DNA of 64,000 nt from Adineta ricciae. Taxonomy: Eukaryota; Rotifera; Eurotatoria; Adinetida; Adinetidae. The DNA lies in assembly GCA_905250025.1 (NCBI GenBank), contig CAJNOJ010000094.1:130193-194192 (forward strand), written 5' to 3'. Both the position numbers and the translations under genes were made by a program. Below the pieces are notes generated by a model. That model ran no database searches. It was not told where the DNA came from and worked only from the letters and a program-made list of their open reading frames with translations. Position 1 is the first letter of the stretch. Each line of letters begins with the position of its first letter. Of the stretch, positions 34,439 through 45,100 are shown in pieces.

Positions 34439-35907
34439 CATTTTTGCATTTTTCTAATCGAAACATGACAAAAAGACTTTTTTCTCTTCAAAATACAATC
34501 TCGATGTGGTAAAGACAATTAATATGAAGAATCGCCACTGGCTGGGAGAAACAGAACCGCATAGAAATTGATTTACCGGCTTGTCCACGTAAAGTGACAC
34601 TTCGCTGATCAAGTTTCGAAAAATTTTTTTTTCGATTTGAATAGATTTGAATAGGCTGTCATATGCAGTTTTTAACGCTGGTTACGAATCTGACATCCCT
34701 TTTAAAAAATAATCAGATTTTCTCAGCCAAAATCACGTTTTTCTTTTTCGGAAAATCGTATTTTGAGTTTTTTAATGGAAAAAGTTTTTCAGAACGCGCG
34801 TTAAGATAAGCCATTCGATGCAGAATTCCATTCTCTACAAAATGAGCTATTTAGTTTCCACTTTGGTAGCTAGGATCGCTCTATATCCTTGCAAACAGTT
34901 TCCAACTTTCTGATCAGGTTTTGAGCTCCCACTTCTATGAATCGGTCTGAATTTTTTATGGAATAGTTAGCTATCTATAAGGACTCACTCATAAAAAAAT
35001 CAAGTCAATCTGATTATGTTAAGTGCCCCAAAAATGGCTGAGAAAAAACTGTGTCACACCGTTACGAAAAATGTCACACCGTTACGTTTGTATTTCAGCG
35101 TTTATTATCTAAAAAAAAAAGATAGGAGACTTTTCTTTTCACCATCGTGAAGCGCACGAAAAGCTCTATAAAACTGACTATTACCAAGTTACATTTATAC
35201 TTGAAGCTTCACAAGAAATCGAGGATTAACCATAAGCACTCAAGCTCGAGGGTCCTTTTATGTCACACCGTTACGCTATGTAAGAATCTTTCTAGAAAAC
35301 CAAGCGATTGATAGAAATTATTTATTTTTTCAGTGAACATAGAGTATGTTCAGTTGCGTCGAATGACATTTGAACGAACTCTCTAGCGTCTGTAGTTTTT
35401 GAGATACTCAAAAAATAACTTGTCAAAATGTCACACCGTTACGCTTGGACAAGCCGTTACATACACATTCTTTTCATTTCTAATCAACTTCTGTGCAGTC
35501 GCTGTTTGGCGAAACATTTCGCTCATCGAAAGTTTGCTTCAACAATTCTAATCGAAAAAAACAAGGACAAGAACAACAACAAGCACTGTCAATCATACCC
35601 GTTCGTCAACACGCAAACGTAATTTGAAGCCTCTTCAAAACCATCGTTCTTTTTCCTTCTTCTTTCATTTCGATACTTATAGTGTAGCTTTAGCTCTTGT
35701 TTTTGATGTGTTTCAATTCACAAAAAAAGACGCCGAGCTCGACAGAAACTGAAATCAAGCTAAATAGATATCAGAACTAGTGCGTGTGCATATGTTTTAG
35801 TTATTTGTGCGGAAGCCTATCAATGGCTTGAACAAATATTTTCTTTTCTTTTCTTTTTCATTACTAGCCTCAGTTTGGTGGATGTTTCTATACATTCCGG
35901 ACGTAGA
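34439..35907. other. Gene-free stretch with a recurrent 15-mer
   Basis: No supported coding region in nearly 1.5 kb. Four exact copies of TGTCACACCGTTACG occur within about 390 bp (listed separately). Poly-T and poly-A stretches are common. The 5' UTR of the BTB-NPH3 gene lies at the right end. Confidence 0.55.
35053..35443 (+). repeat. Four dispersed copies of TGTCACACCGTTACG
   Basis: Exact copies at 35053-35067, 35073-35087, 35261-35275 and 35429-35443, all in the same orientation, with spacings of 20, 188 and 168 bp. Sequence between copies is not obviously repeated. The 15-mer is not palindromic and does not encode a conserved frame. Confidence 0.8.
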
Positions 35908-37602
35908 ATGATGAATTTTGAAGAATTTCGTCGAACGGGTGAATTCTCCGATATCACTGTTATTGTTGACAAAACTGAATTTAAACTTCATACGTTTCCG
36001 CTGTTTACGAAAAGTGATTATTTCAAGAGAGCTCTCGCATCGTCATCACCGCCTTATGTTATTCAACTCGATCAGCAATTTCCAGGTGGTGCAAATGTTT
36101 TCAATCTACTAGCAGATTATCTTTATTCAATTCCGATCACGATTGATCATACAAATATCGTTCCACTACGAGCTGCTGCGTGTTTTATCGAATGTGAAGC
36201 ATTGAACTCGCTGTCCGATAAACGCCTAGATGAAATCTTGATTCTTGCACAAGTTAAATACGATTTGTCCGTTCCATTAGCATTACTCGAGCAATGCAAA
36301 GGCGAATATCAACAATGGGCGACAAAAGCGAATATTGTCGAGAAATGCCTTCGATGTGTCATGGAATTATTCGTACGCGGGGTGGGTTTACAACTAAACA
36401 AGTCCGATCAAGAAAGTCTCGTTCGTTTACCATTGGAATGGCTCATTCAGTGGATTAAATTATATCCAAAAGAAAGTAAACATTCGATTCTTCCGTTTGT
36501 TAAACATTACGTTACTACATGTGCTTTACACGAAGAAGAAAACCAAACGAAGAATGATGGTAGCGATGAGAAACGGACTGTAATCGATGAAATTGTGAAA
36601 ACGTTAGGTGAGACTATCGAAAATTATCCATTAGGATGGCTCAATTCAGTATATGAAAAGGCCGTAGAACTCAAATGTGAATGCGAACCGATTCTATCAG
36701 CGCATATCACTCAAGCTATTCTCAAATCAACAAAACTTCACGACGGAATCGAAACTATTCCTGATGACGTAATGACCAGATTAGTTGAACGCGTTAATAA
36801 ACACAAAGAAGATCATGTGAAGGATCCGCAACTTCTTGCCAAAGTAAATCTCTCGGATTGGTATTTTTCAAAGAAAAGACCTTTGTACTTTAGCTATCAG
36901 CACTTCTCGATTCGTATGTAGCTCATCTCCGTCAACGTGGTACACTTACCAGTGAACAGTTTGTTAAAGTAGCATCATGCATACCCAAGGAACAACGAAA
37001 TTCACATGACAGTTTGTTGCTTGCATTGGATGAAATACTTAAAAATGGTTTGTTTAAGTTTATCATTCAGGAGAAACGCGAAATCTGCCATTTTCTAGAG
37101 AAATCCACACAATTGACTTCTCACGAACGAGAAGAACTACTTAGTCAAGTAGACTTTTCTCGTGTTAATGAAGAAACCATTGCTGCATGCAAAAGTAACC
37201 AGCTTATTCCTCAACAATTAATTACCGACGCCGCATTGGCTCTATGCACTAAATTACGAAAACAATTGGATGATACACAAACTCGTCTTCAGCTAGTTGA
37301 ACTTCAGATGGGTAAAACACGACCAGCGTCAACAACATCAACGTGTCCAAGTAAAGACTCTCATTTTCTCTCCTTAACCAAAATCATTTTCTTTTTATTT
37401 AGAACATCGTTCATCGAATTTAAACTCTTCATTTCGTCTTCCACCACGTTCGCGTAGCACTTTATCAAATATGTATGAAATTCCTCGACGAAGTTCTATA
37501 TACGCTCGTGATATCGACATGGACTTCATCTTACCTTCAAGATATCTTTCATCAGCATTAAGTAGCAGATATGGCTCATACTCTTCTACTTATCGTCCTT
37601 GA
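35908..37602 (+). CDS. BTB domain protein with NPH3-like domain (plant NPH3/RPT2 type)
   Basis: Exons 35908-36843, 36894-37350 and 37403-37602 join into 530 residues. The BTB domain is plant-NPH3-like: FSDITVIVDKTEFKLHTFPL, then LADYLYSIPITIDHTNIVPL and RAAACFIECE. The C-terminal half follows the NPH3 layout: LSALLDSYVAHLRQRGTL, EQFVKVASCIPKEQRNSHDS, LLLALDEILKN, EKREIC, then AACKSNQLIPQQLITDAALA and LCTKLRKQLD. In plants such proteins are CUL3 adaptors in phototropin and auxin-transport signalling. NPH3 domains are regarded as plant-specific, so presence beside animal genes with short rotifer-like introns is notable. A Ser-rich tail ends the protein. The ATG at 35908 is the first in frame; an additional upstream exon cannot be excluded. 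Confidence 0.78.
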
Positions 37603-37791
37603 AAAGAACACCTTGTTTCCTTCCGTTTATGTAGAGAATTCTTAGAAAATCATTACACTATCATGCATGACTCATATTTTGAAACGAATGAAGAACATTT
37701 TCTTATCAATTCATGTGATTGACTTGATTTTATACGTACAATACATTTTTTTCGTTTCTCCTCTCTCTCTCTTTTTTTCTTCAATGGACTT

Positions 37792-37799
37792 TATAAAAG
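37792..37799 (+). promoter_or_regulatory. TATA box of TIL-domain gene 1
   Basis: TATAAAAG, 58 bp upstream of the ATG at 37850. Confidence 0.6.
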
Positions 37800-37849
37800 G
37801 AATCGAATCGATTTACAACTTTCATTCAATTACAATTCTATTCCAAGAT

Positions 37850-38194
37850 ATGAGCTTATCTTCATTCATCCTACTTTGTTTTGTGCTCCTTGCTCTTTCA
37901 GCTTCGATTGCACAGACGCAATTATGGGGTACATCTATAGGTGAAAATTTGCTTTTCGTTCAATTCAAATTGTTAACTTGTTTCACTGTAGGGCGATGCT
38001 GGGGTCGATTTGAACGATATCGTGAATGTGCATCAACATGTCCCGACACGTGCCAAGATGTCTTTTGGCCAAATGTGCCGAAACTATGCCCTATGATGTG
38101 TAGGATCGGATGTGAATGTATTCCTCCGTTTGTGCGTTTGAATCAAAATGCGAACAGTCCTTGTGTTCATCCTCGGCATTGTCGATTCGTGTAA
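37850..38194 (+). CDS. Secreted single-TIL-domain cysteine-rich protein
   Basis: Exons 37850-37940 and 37992-38194 join into 97 residues. A signal peptide (LSSFILLCFVLLALSASIAQ) is followed by one trypsin-inhibitor-like (TIL) domain with ten Cys: CWGRFERYRECASTC, PDTCQDV, CPMMCRIGCECIPPF and PCVHPRHC. TIL domains typically inhibit serine proteases by a canonical loop; the P1 residue is not clear here. It is the first of a cluster of related secreted genes. The intron falls between the signal peptide and the domain in phase 1, as in the other members. Confidence 0.85.
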   Translation: MSLSSFILLCFVLLALSASIAQTQLWGTSIGENLLFVQFKLLTCFTVGRCWGRFERYRECASTCPDTCQDVFWPNVPKLCPMMCRIGCECIPPFVRLNQNANSPCVHPRHCRFV

Positions 38195-38797
38195 CTAAAA
38201 ATAACTCCGTTTTGATTTTTCGAACTTTTTCGGTAATAAAACTCGATAATGAGAAACACATTCTAAACCGTCTTATCTGATAAGAAGTTGTACGCAAAAT
38301 GCTCTATTGTTTGACGTTAATGGTATGATTCACATTCTTCGATCACGGATTTGTTTGTTTCGTTAGAAAACGTCAGTTAAATATAGTGATATTTGTCATA
38401 AATCATCTAGTCCGCATGTTGAAAAATATTATTAGCACAGTCATTCAGTGCAGATTGAATATAACGAACGAAAGGTACAGTTCGGCAGAAGATTGATTAT
38501 TCAGTTTCAAGTGTAGAAAATAAAATGACGTAATTATTATGATATTTTTGACCGCATTTGAATAGAAACCGATAAAAGACAATAGCTTTGTGCACTAGGT
38601 ACTCCTGAATACTCAAAATAATTTTTTCGGTAGAATAACAATGAAACAACGTCAAAGGAAAATCGAACGTATATTTACTCATTATTCAATTGCGAACCAA
38701 GCGTTAAACTACCCATATATATAGTCGATTCGATAATAATCCTAATATAAACATATTCGAATTTTTCATATCGATTATTTACATTGTCGAAAATATC
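38195..38797. other. Intergenic within the TIL cluster
   Basis: AT-rich, with a TATATATA element at 38716-38723 (82 bp before the next ATG). No coding signal. Confidence 0.5.
38716..38723 (+). promoter_or_regulatory. TATA box of the triple-TIL gene
   Basis: TATATATA, 82 bp upstream of the ATG at 38798. Confidence 0.45.
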
Positions 38798-39590
38798 ATG
38801 AGTATTTTACGCTCAGCTATTGTTACTGCTGTAATAGGCTTGGTTTGTGTCTTCTCCATACAAGTTACAGGTATGTTACACTTGACCTAGAGTATAAACA
38901 AGATTATATTCAAACGTTTGCATAGCTATTCCTGTAAAACCTTCAAAACAGTGCTGTCCTGAAGGTGAAGTGTACAAATCATGTGGAACAGCATGTCCAC
39001 TTACGTGTGACGATGTTCTCAATACAAATTCAACAAAATTGTGCACACTTCAATGTGTATCAGGTTGTTTCTGTCAAGAAGGTTATGTACGAGATAAGCA
39101 AAACAAAGGTACTTGTGTCCGACGTGAACAATGCAATGCCACGACTCCAGCAACAGATAAATGTTCTCTGGATACTGAAGAGTTTAGAGACTGTGGTACA
39201 GCATGTCCGGAAACTTGTGCAGACTTGAACAATTCTGACTCTAAGCCATGTTCGAAGCAATGCGTGCAGGGTTGTTTTTGCAAAGAAGGTTATGTCCAAG
39301 ATAAAGAGAATGGTACTTGTATAAAACGTGAACAGTGCAATACCACGACTCCACCTACAAAACAATGTTCTAAACACGAAGTGTATACAACTTGTGGTTC
39401 CGCATGTCCACTCACATGTGAAGATGTTATTAACAACACGAATAAACCATGCACACTCCAATGTGTGCAAGGCTGTTTCTGCGAAGAAGGGTATGTACGA
39501 GATACGAACAAACGTGGTGCTTGTATCAAACGTGACAAGTGCAAATCAAATGATTCAACCACGAGTAGTACAAGTCTGGTAGATAATTAG
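38798..39590 (+). CDS. Secreted protein with three TIL domains
   Basis: Exons 38798-38870 and 38926-39590 join into 245 residues. A signal peptide (SILRSAIVTAVIGLVCVFSI) precedes three tandem TIL domains in one exon. Each starts with VYKSCGTACPLTC-like sequence and contains GCFCxEGYVxD, then a C ending each unit (REQCN, REQCN, RDKCK). Short Thr/Pro linkers (ATTPATDK, TTTPPTKQ) join them, and the tail is Ser/Thr-rich. Likely a multi-headed serine-protease inhibitor. The repeats are diverged from one another, so the duplication is not recent. The antisense frame along this gene is a shadow of its Cys-rich codons. Confidence 0.88.
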
Positions 39591-39810
39591 GTTTGTTGTT
39601 ATGTTTTCTTCTGTAATGTCATTATTCGAAATCAATAAATTTCAAACAGAAAACAAACTTCTGTTCGCTCTTCCTGTACCTACTCGAGTTGAGATATATC
39701 ACACATAATTCTGACGTTTTGCCAGTCTTAATACTATAATCATTGTCGAGAAAAAGAAGGATTTTATTACATTTTGTTCGATACATTCTTCTCATTTTGA
39801 CCACCATACC

Positions 39811-40705
39811 ATGATGTTATATTTTGCGTTTCTCTGCATTTTACTTACACTACCGACAACAACTAATACTGAACAATGCCCGACTCGATCCTTCATCGAA
39901 AATTCCCTTTTCGACGTCGATACTCCCGATGCTGTCATTATCTCTTTTCATCTGATCCACGCATTTCACACTCGTCCTTTCCTTCGTCTGCAATTACTAT
40001 GCCACCGAATACAGTGATGTTCTATAACAATATTGGCACTAGTCTTATTGCAATGGTTATCGAGCATGTCACTCGAATGTCTTTTGAAGAGTACGCGAAA
40101 GAGCAAGTTTTTGTTTATCCGAAATCAAACACAAGGAGAATCTAGTTACACATCATGCATACAATTCACCAAGCTCTAGAACAATGGAAGGCAATGGCCC
40201 CTGATTCGAATATCATCCAAGTATAACTATTTTCTCATATATTACTACGACGACTAGGAAATATACTAGGTGAATATTCGTAATTGGCGCTCGTTTCTAT
40301 TTCCTCAGTATCACTTGAATGTTTATCCATCTGGTTCATTACGAGTGACGAGAAGTGATTTTTCGAGATATATTCGAATGATAATCGACAATGAATCTGT
40401 TTGGGAAATGAAAAGAGTAGTAGAAAGTGTAATTGCACATGATAAATTTCAATAGAATGAGCAATGAATCATCGCTTCCGACACTGGAATTTAAACTTGT
40501 TCGAAGTTGGCAAATGTTAAGTAATGTTCGTCGATATTTTGGACATGGTGGTACACTTCCAGGTACAACGAATTCCATTATGATCAATGAGAAAGGAAGA
40601 TATAGGAACGATTATTCTCACAAAATTGCAGAGATTTATGGTTATACAGATTTGTCGTTGAAAAGTTATCAGACGAGACTTTTCAGCGCCGATTTTATCA
40701 TTTAG
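39811..40705 (+). pseudogene. Serine beta-lactamase-like (class C/PBP fold) pseudogene
   Basis: A signal-peptide-like start (LYFAFLCILLTLPTTTNT) and pieces of a beta-lactamase-family protein remain in different frames. They include a PPNTVMFYNNIGTSLIAMVI stretch, an HLNVYPSGSLRVTRSDFSRY stretch, and a C-terminal GHGGTLPGTTNSIMI segment (the usual HGG/HSG motif). Frame changes, stop codons and missing sections, including the SxxK catalytic part, rule out a working enzyme. In animals these proteins are LACTB-like hydrolases; many bdelloid copies are thought to be of bacterial origin. It sits inside the TIL cluster and is clearly non-functional. Confidence 0.72.
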
Positions 40706-41053
40706 CCTACTTGAAGTTGATAATTTAAATCCGTTGATTTTGTCCATTGACAAATATTCTTCTACCTATGTCAATCAGTACAATGAAAACTAATCTAACA
40801 ACGCAATAGACGATTGTATTGAGATCGAGATTTCGCTTATTTGCTGTTTTACGTTTCAAATAGCTCTATTCATCAAATATTAGCACAAGCTTTTCTTTAT
40901 TACGCACCAGCCACTCACTACGATCAAAGAGCACAAACCTCAACTAATCTTCCCTCTCTCTCTGTCTGTTTGCTTTCGATTGGAACAGCTATAAATACAT
41001 CAGCAGTCATCATAATACGAAAACATCAACGCATCCTCACTTCAATTTCAAAT
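40706..41053. other. Intergenic before the second single-TIL gene
   Basis: Contains TATAAATA at 40990-40997, 64 bp upstream of the next ATG. Nothing else. Confidence 0.5.
40990..40997 (+). promoter_or_regulatory. TATA box of the second single-TIL gene
   Basis: TATAAATA, 64 bp upstream of the ATG at 41054. Confidence 0.6.
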
Positions 41054-41410
41054 ATGGTTGCCACTTCACGCTCTGCAATACTTTTGGCTATGACCGTTTT
41101 GGTTTGTGCATTAACTGTTCAAGCACGACGTTTGTTTTTGTTTTTGTTATTTGTTCATCAGAAATGACTAAATCTTTGATATTCACTTTCAGTTGATCCA
41201 TCTACACGTTGTTTACACAAACACGAAAAATACAATTCATGTGGTACAGCATGTCCATTGAATTGCGAAGATGTTCTCAGTTCAAATCTGCAAAAGCCAT
41301 GCACGCTTCAATGCGTCGCAGGTTGTTATTGTGAAAAGGGTTATGTGCGCAAAACAGATGACAAGAACAGTCCCTGCGTTAAAATGGAAGATTGTTACTC
41401 CGATGCCTGA
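41054..41410 (+). CDS. Secreted single-TIL-domain protein
   Basis: Exons 41054-41129 and 41193-41410 join into 97 residues. A signal peptide (VATSRSAILLAMTVLVCALT) leads to one TIL domain closely matching the units of the triple-TIL gene: KYNSCGTACPLNC, PCTLQCVAGCYCEKGYVRK, then PCVKMEDCYSDA. The intron donor is a weak GTTTGT, but splicing restores the same phase-1 structure as the other family members. Probable secreted protease inhibitor. Confidence 0.82.
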
Positions 41411-41653
41411 ATTTCTTTTGTCTTTTCATATCAATAAATCATGAGAAGTATTCTGACAATTGATCGATATCAATCTAAAAGTTCATCATACCCGTCAGTT
41501 AGCTCAGATGGCGTCTGATCTTTATTGCTCCATCAGAGTGAATGGATATATCTTCACATCATGGTGCCGATAGTTGTCGTTTTCATTGTGTAAACTATGA
41601 CATGTAGATGTGATTTTATAATCATATACATTGATCGGTCTATACCAGTCGTG

Positions 41654-41915
41654 TTGTCGAGTGTACGTACCGCACGATATTCCATCGTCTTTGCTGTGAT
41701 TGTCTTGATTTGTACAGCGGCAGTGTCAAACCAAATGTATATAGTACCTATTTTTGATTGGACAACTAGTTCTGGAGAAAGTGAAGTTTATCAAGAATGT
41801 GAATCAGCATGTCCAAAGACTTGTCTAATCAACGGTTGTTGAATGCGTCGGAAGAGATTCATACTTATGTATACCAGATTATCATTGCACAGAAGTTTAT
41901 GTGCGACCAACTACC
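41654..41915 (+). pseudogene. TIL-domain pseudogene
   Basis: The signal-peptide region survives (VRTARYSIVFAVIVLICTAA), but there is no ATG at the expected position. A TIL start (EVYQECESACPKTC) runs into a stop after LINGC. Continuing in another frame restores Cys-rich sequence (ECVGRDSYLCIPDYHC), so a frameshift has broken the gene. The remaining Cys pattern is also incomplete. Confidence 0.65.
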
Positions 41916-42166
41916 GAGAAGATCGTGAATGGAATTATTATGAGCACATTAGAAATGTATCTACTAGAAGTACTTGTCAAAAAGATGTTCTTCGTTATTA
42001 TTCTTGGTATTTATAGTATTTAAATGTTATTGCAGCATTGATATGTGAATTTATATTTCTGAATGCTCGAGAACTCGTAATAATTTGTTAAAAATATTTC
42101 AGATTAAAAAAAGCTAAAAACAAGATACAGTCTTGCAGTAAATTTTTGATGATTATACAGAATCTA

Positions 42167-45100
42167 CTAGTGATCTGAATAGCATGAAGATGCATATGGA
42201 GACTTGTTTTCGTTCTTTGGAACACCAGTACTCGGATGGCTGTATTTTCTACAATGCGACTGATCGCTTTTATCACGGCAATCTGCACCATATCTACACG
42301 GAGTTAATTGTTGATGATTATTATTTCCTTGTCGAGCATTGGATGCTTCTTTAAGAAAATGAAATTGTACTTAACAATGATTACTATTTTTCAATAGTTA
42401 CTCACCATTTCGTGATGGTTTTTCCATTCTTTCGAGAACTTTTTCGCCATGTGAATATTTGATGCGGTGTCTATCTGTCTTGTCTACACATTGTGCTTGA
42501 TGTCTGCATGGAATCAAAAAATAGGGTAAACCCGAATGATAAAATTTTGCTCGATGAAAAGCATCAGCTAATAGTTTGCAATCCTTTCCTGTCGAACACA
42601 CAGTTGCTGGGTGAGGGTCATGTATCAAATGAGGCTCGTATTCCCTGCAACGATCAGCGAAACGGCATGGATGGAGGTACTTAGAATTATGAAGTGGCCC
42701 ATCATCTGAAAATTGAGTTAAACAGTTAATACCGTGTTTGCACATTTTTAATGGCGTTGGATCTTTCCTGTTACCGAAAACCATGTCTCTCATGTCATCT
42801 TTTATTTGCCCAGCCATATTTCTCACTTGATTCATAAAGCCAATGGATTGTTTTTCTTGGCCCTCAGCGGCCGGAGAGGGCGATGCAGGAGGCACAAAAG
42901 GATCTCTCTTAGCTTGATTATCTCGAGATGTTGCCAGTGCAAATGAAGACAATTTATCTAGCTTAAGATCAACTTGCGGATGTAAGTGTTCTTGTTTTTC
43001 CAACGTAACGAACAGATTTTGAATTGTTACTGCACGATTTCCAGTGCTGACGTAGAGAAGTTCTAAATCTGCGACATTGAGTGTCGATGTCTGGAATCTG
43101 GCAGAAATTACTTCGTGATTGTAAATGGAATTTGGGCCAGCATGGGAAAGATTGACTGTGTTATTGGAAGGCTGTACTTCGAGACAGAAAGTAATAAAAT
43201 CATTCAAATTACATCCACAATAGAACGATTTCGATCGAGCTACATATCGCTTTTCATCGATGAATGCTTGATGTTGATATGGTTGGCCTAAATTCAAATA
43301 GGAAGGATTTTCTTGGTATTGTGCTGTGTTTGTATTTGGCTTTTCTGCTATATAGATCAGCAAGCTAGTTGTTTTCGAATTGCAATCATTTGGATTGTCC
43401 TGTTTCTTTGATAGTGTTAACATCATGTCACCGTTCGATATTTGCCAGTATATGTAATATGTCTTGTCTTTTGAACTCTTCGAGCGATGTTTGGAATCGT
43501 ATTCGTACAAATCTGATATCCTGATGGGCGTGAGAAGGTTATCAAGAAAGTTAGTAGATGGGATAGTCATAGTCAAACCTTGAGCAACCGATTGCAAGTC
43601 ATTTTTCTTCCAATGCTGTTGAAGTAAGGTGGTTATAATAGACTGACGATATTTATCATTCTCTTTCATCGATACAACTCGCAAACGCCCACCGAGGACA
43701 GTTTTGAGTTTCTCTCGTATGTCATTCTCAAATGACTCAAACATACTTTGTGTCATGAAAATTTCGTCGATATAATCCAAGGGAATCCGTTGCGGTAAGC
43801 GAGTTTCTATCGAATTTTGCGGCTGGACAAGAAGCCATTGGCCTAATATTGTATTAAGATCAATATCCATTCTTCGTCCATGCGTGCTATAACTTGTAAG
43901 ACCTATCAATTCCATAGCAGCCGCTTGTTCATAGCCTGGAATTGCGGCATGCAGCTTCGTTTCGTTGAAGAGTTTCATTTTGTTACTTACATCACTTGAT
44001 TCGTCGCTTAACCATGGCTGGCATTGGTAGTATGCTCCAGTTTGATAGGACACAAATGGTTGGGTAGAAAAATTAGCATCAACATGATGAAGTACTTCTC
44101 GTTTGAACACGATCACTATGTCATCACAATTGTAATTTACATGCGACCCAAGAACGCCGAGAACGTGTTTACTGATCTCTGGTTTCACGTCAAACGGTGG
44201 ATTTGTGCGAAGAAGTTCTGTATGTAGTCTTATTGTTGCCTGAATTATTTGTATAGTCAAGTCGAAAATTAGTTTGATGTTGCCGCGAGAAATACCCTGT
44301 GAAAGGAGAATTTGTTCAGGCTCCGCTGGATCTAGTTCGTTGTTGGAATAATCAAAATTGGCCTTCGAGAACTCAAATTTTCTATAGTAAGCATTGATCA
44401 CCGCAGCGATATATTTCTGAACATGTGGTCGTTGCGTTTCGGTTACTAGACCAGGATCAGACATTATTTGTCTATTTTGTGCTATATAAAAGGCAAGGAA
44501 ATCTGCCTTTTTGAAATTTTCCATAGTTGCACGGCTCATGACATGCTCATGAAGAAGAATCGATGTGAGTACTTCTAATCCACAACGATAAACAGGCCGA
44601 ACAGTTCGCAGCCAGTCGATGATGTCTCGCGATTTGAGATCGAGCGTAAACGGCGTCCATCCATTGCGGCTGACAAATCCTTCGATGCGGTCGATAGTAT
44701 TTCGGTGATTCAGAAGAAAGTTGATTCTGCTATTTAAATCGTAATAGGGTATAACACTTAGACATTCGTTAATCGGTGTATGGCAGTATTGAAATCTATG
44801 CTCGACATTGCTCTGTTCTCCACAACCTGGACCATTCTTACACGAATATCGAATATCTTGAAGGTTGGAATGACTGAACGAGTTCAAATGATCTTCGTTC
44901 CTTAATTCCACGCATTTTTTACCATCCGGACAGCCGCGTCGGGGGATATGAATTGTTGTTTCCCAGTGTGATGCATTCTGATGCCCACAGTTACGTCCAT
45001 ATACGCACACATGAGCAAACGTCGAGCAATGGTGTTGGATACGGTTGGAAATCTTGTCTGTATAGGAAGTATTTTGAAACTCTTGGTATAGTGCACAATG

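Noticed and set aside
35428..35622. Plus-strand frame beginning MSHRYAW
   Set aside because: Its start is simply the recurrent 15-mer read in one frame; the rest has no features.
39060..39470. Minus-strand Cys-rich frame
   Set aside because: It is the antisense shadow of the triple-TIL gene.
41498..41555. tRNA-like 5' half (TTAGCTCAGATGG)
   Set aside because: The D-arm-like part has no T arm, B box or pairing acceptor, so it is at best a fragment and may be chance.
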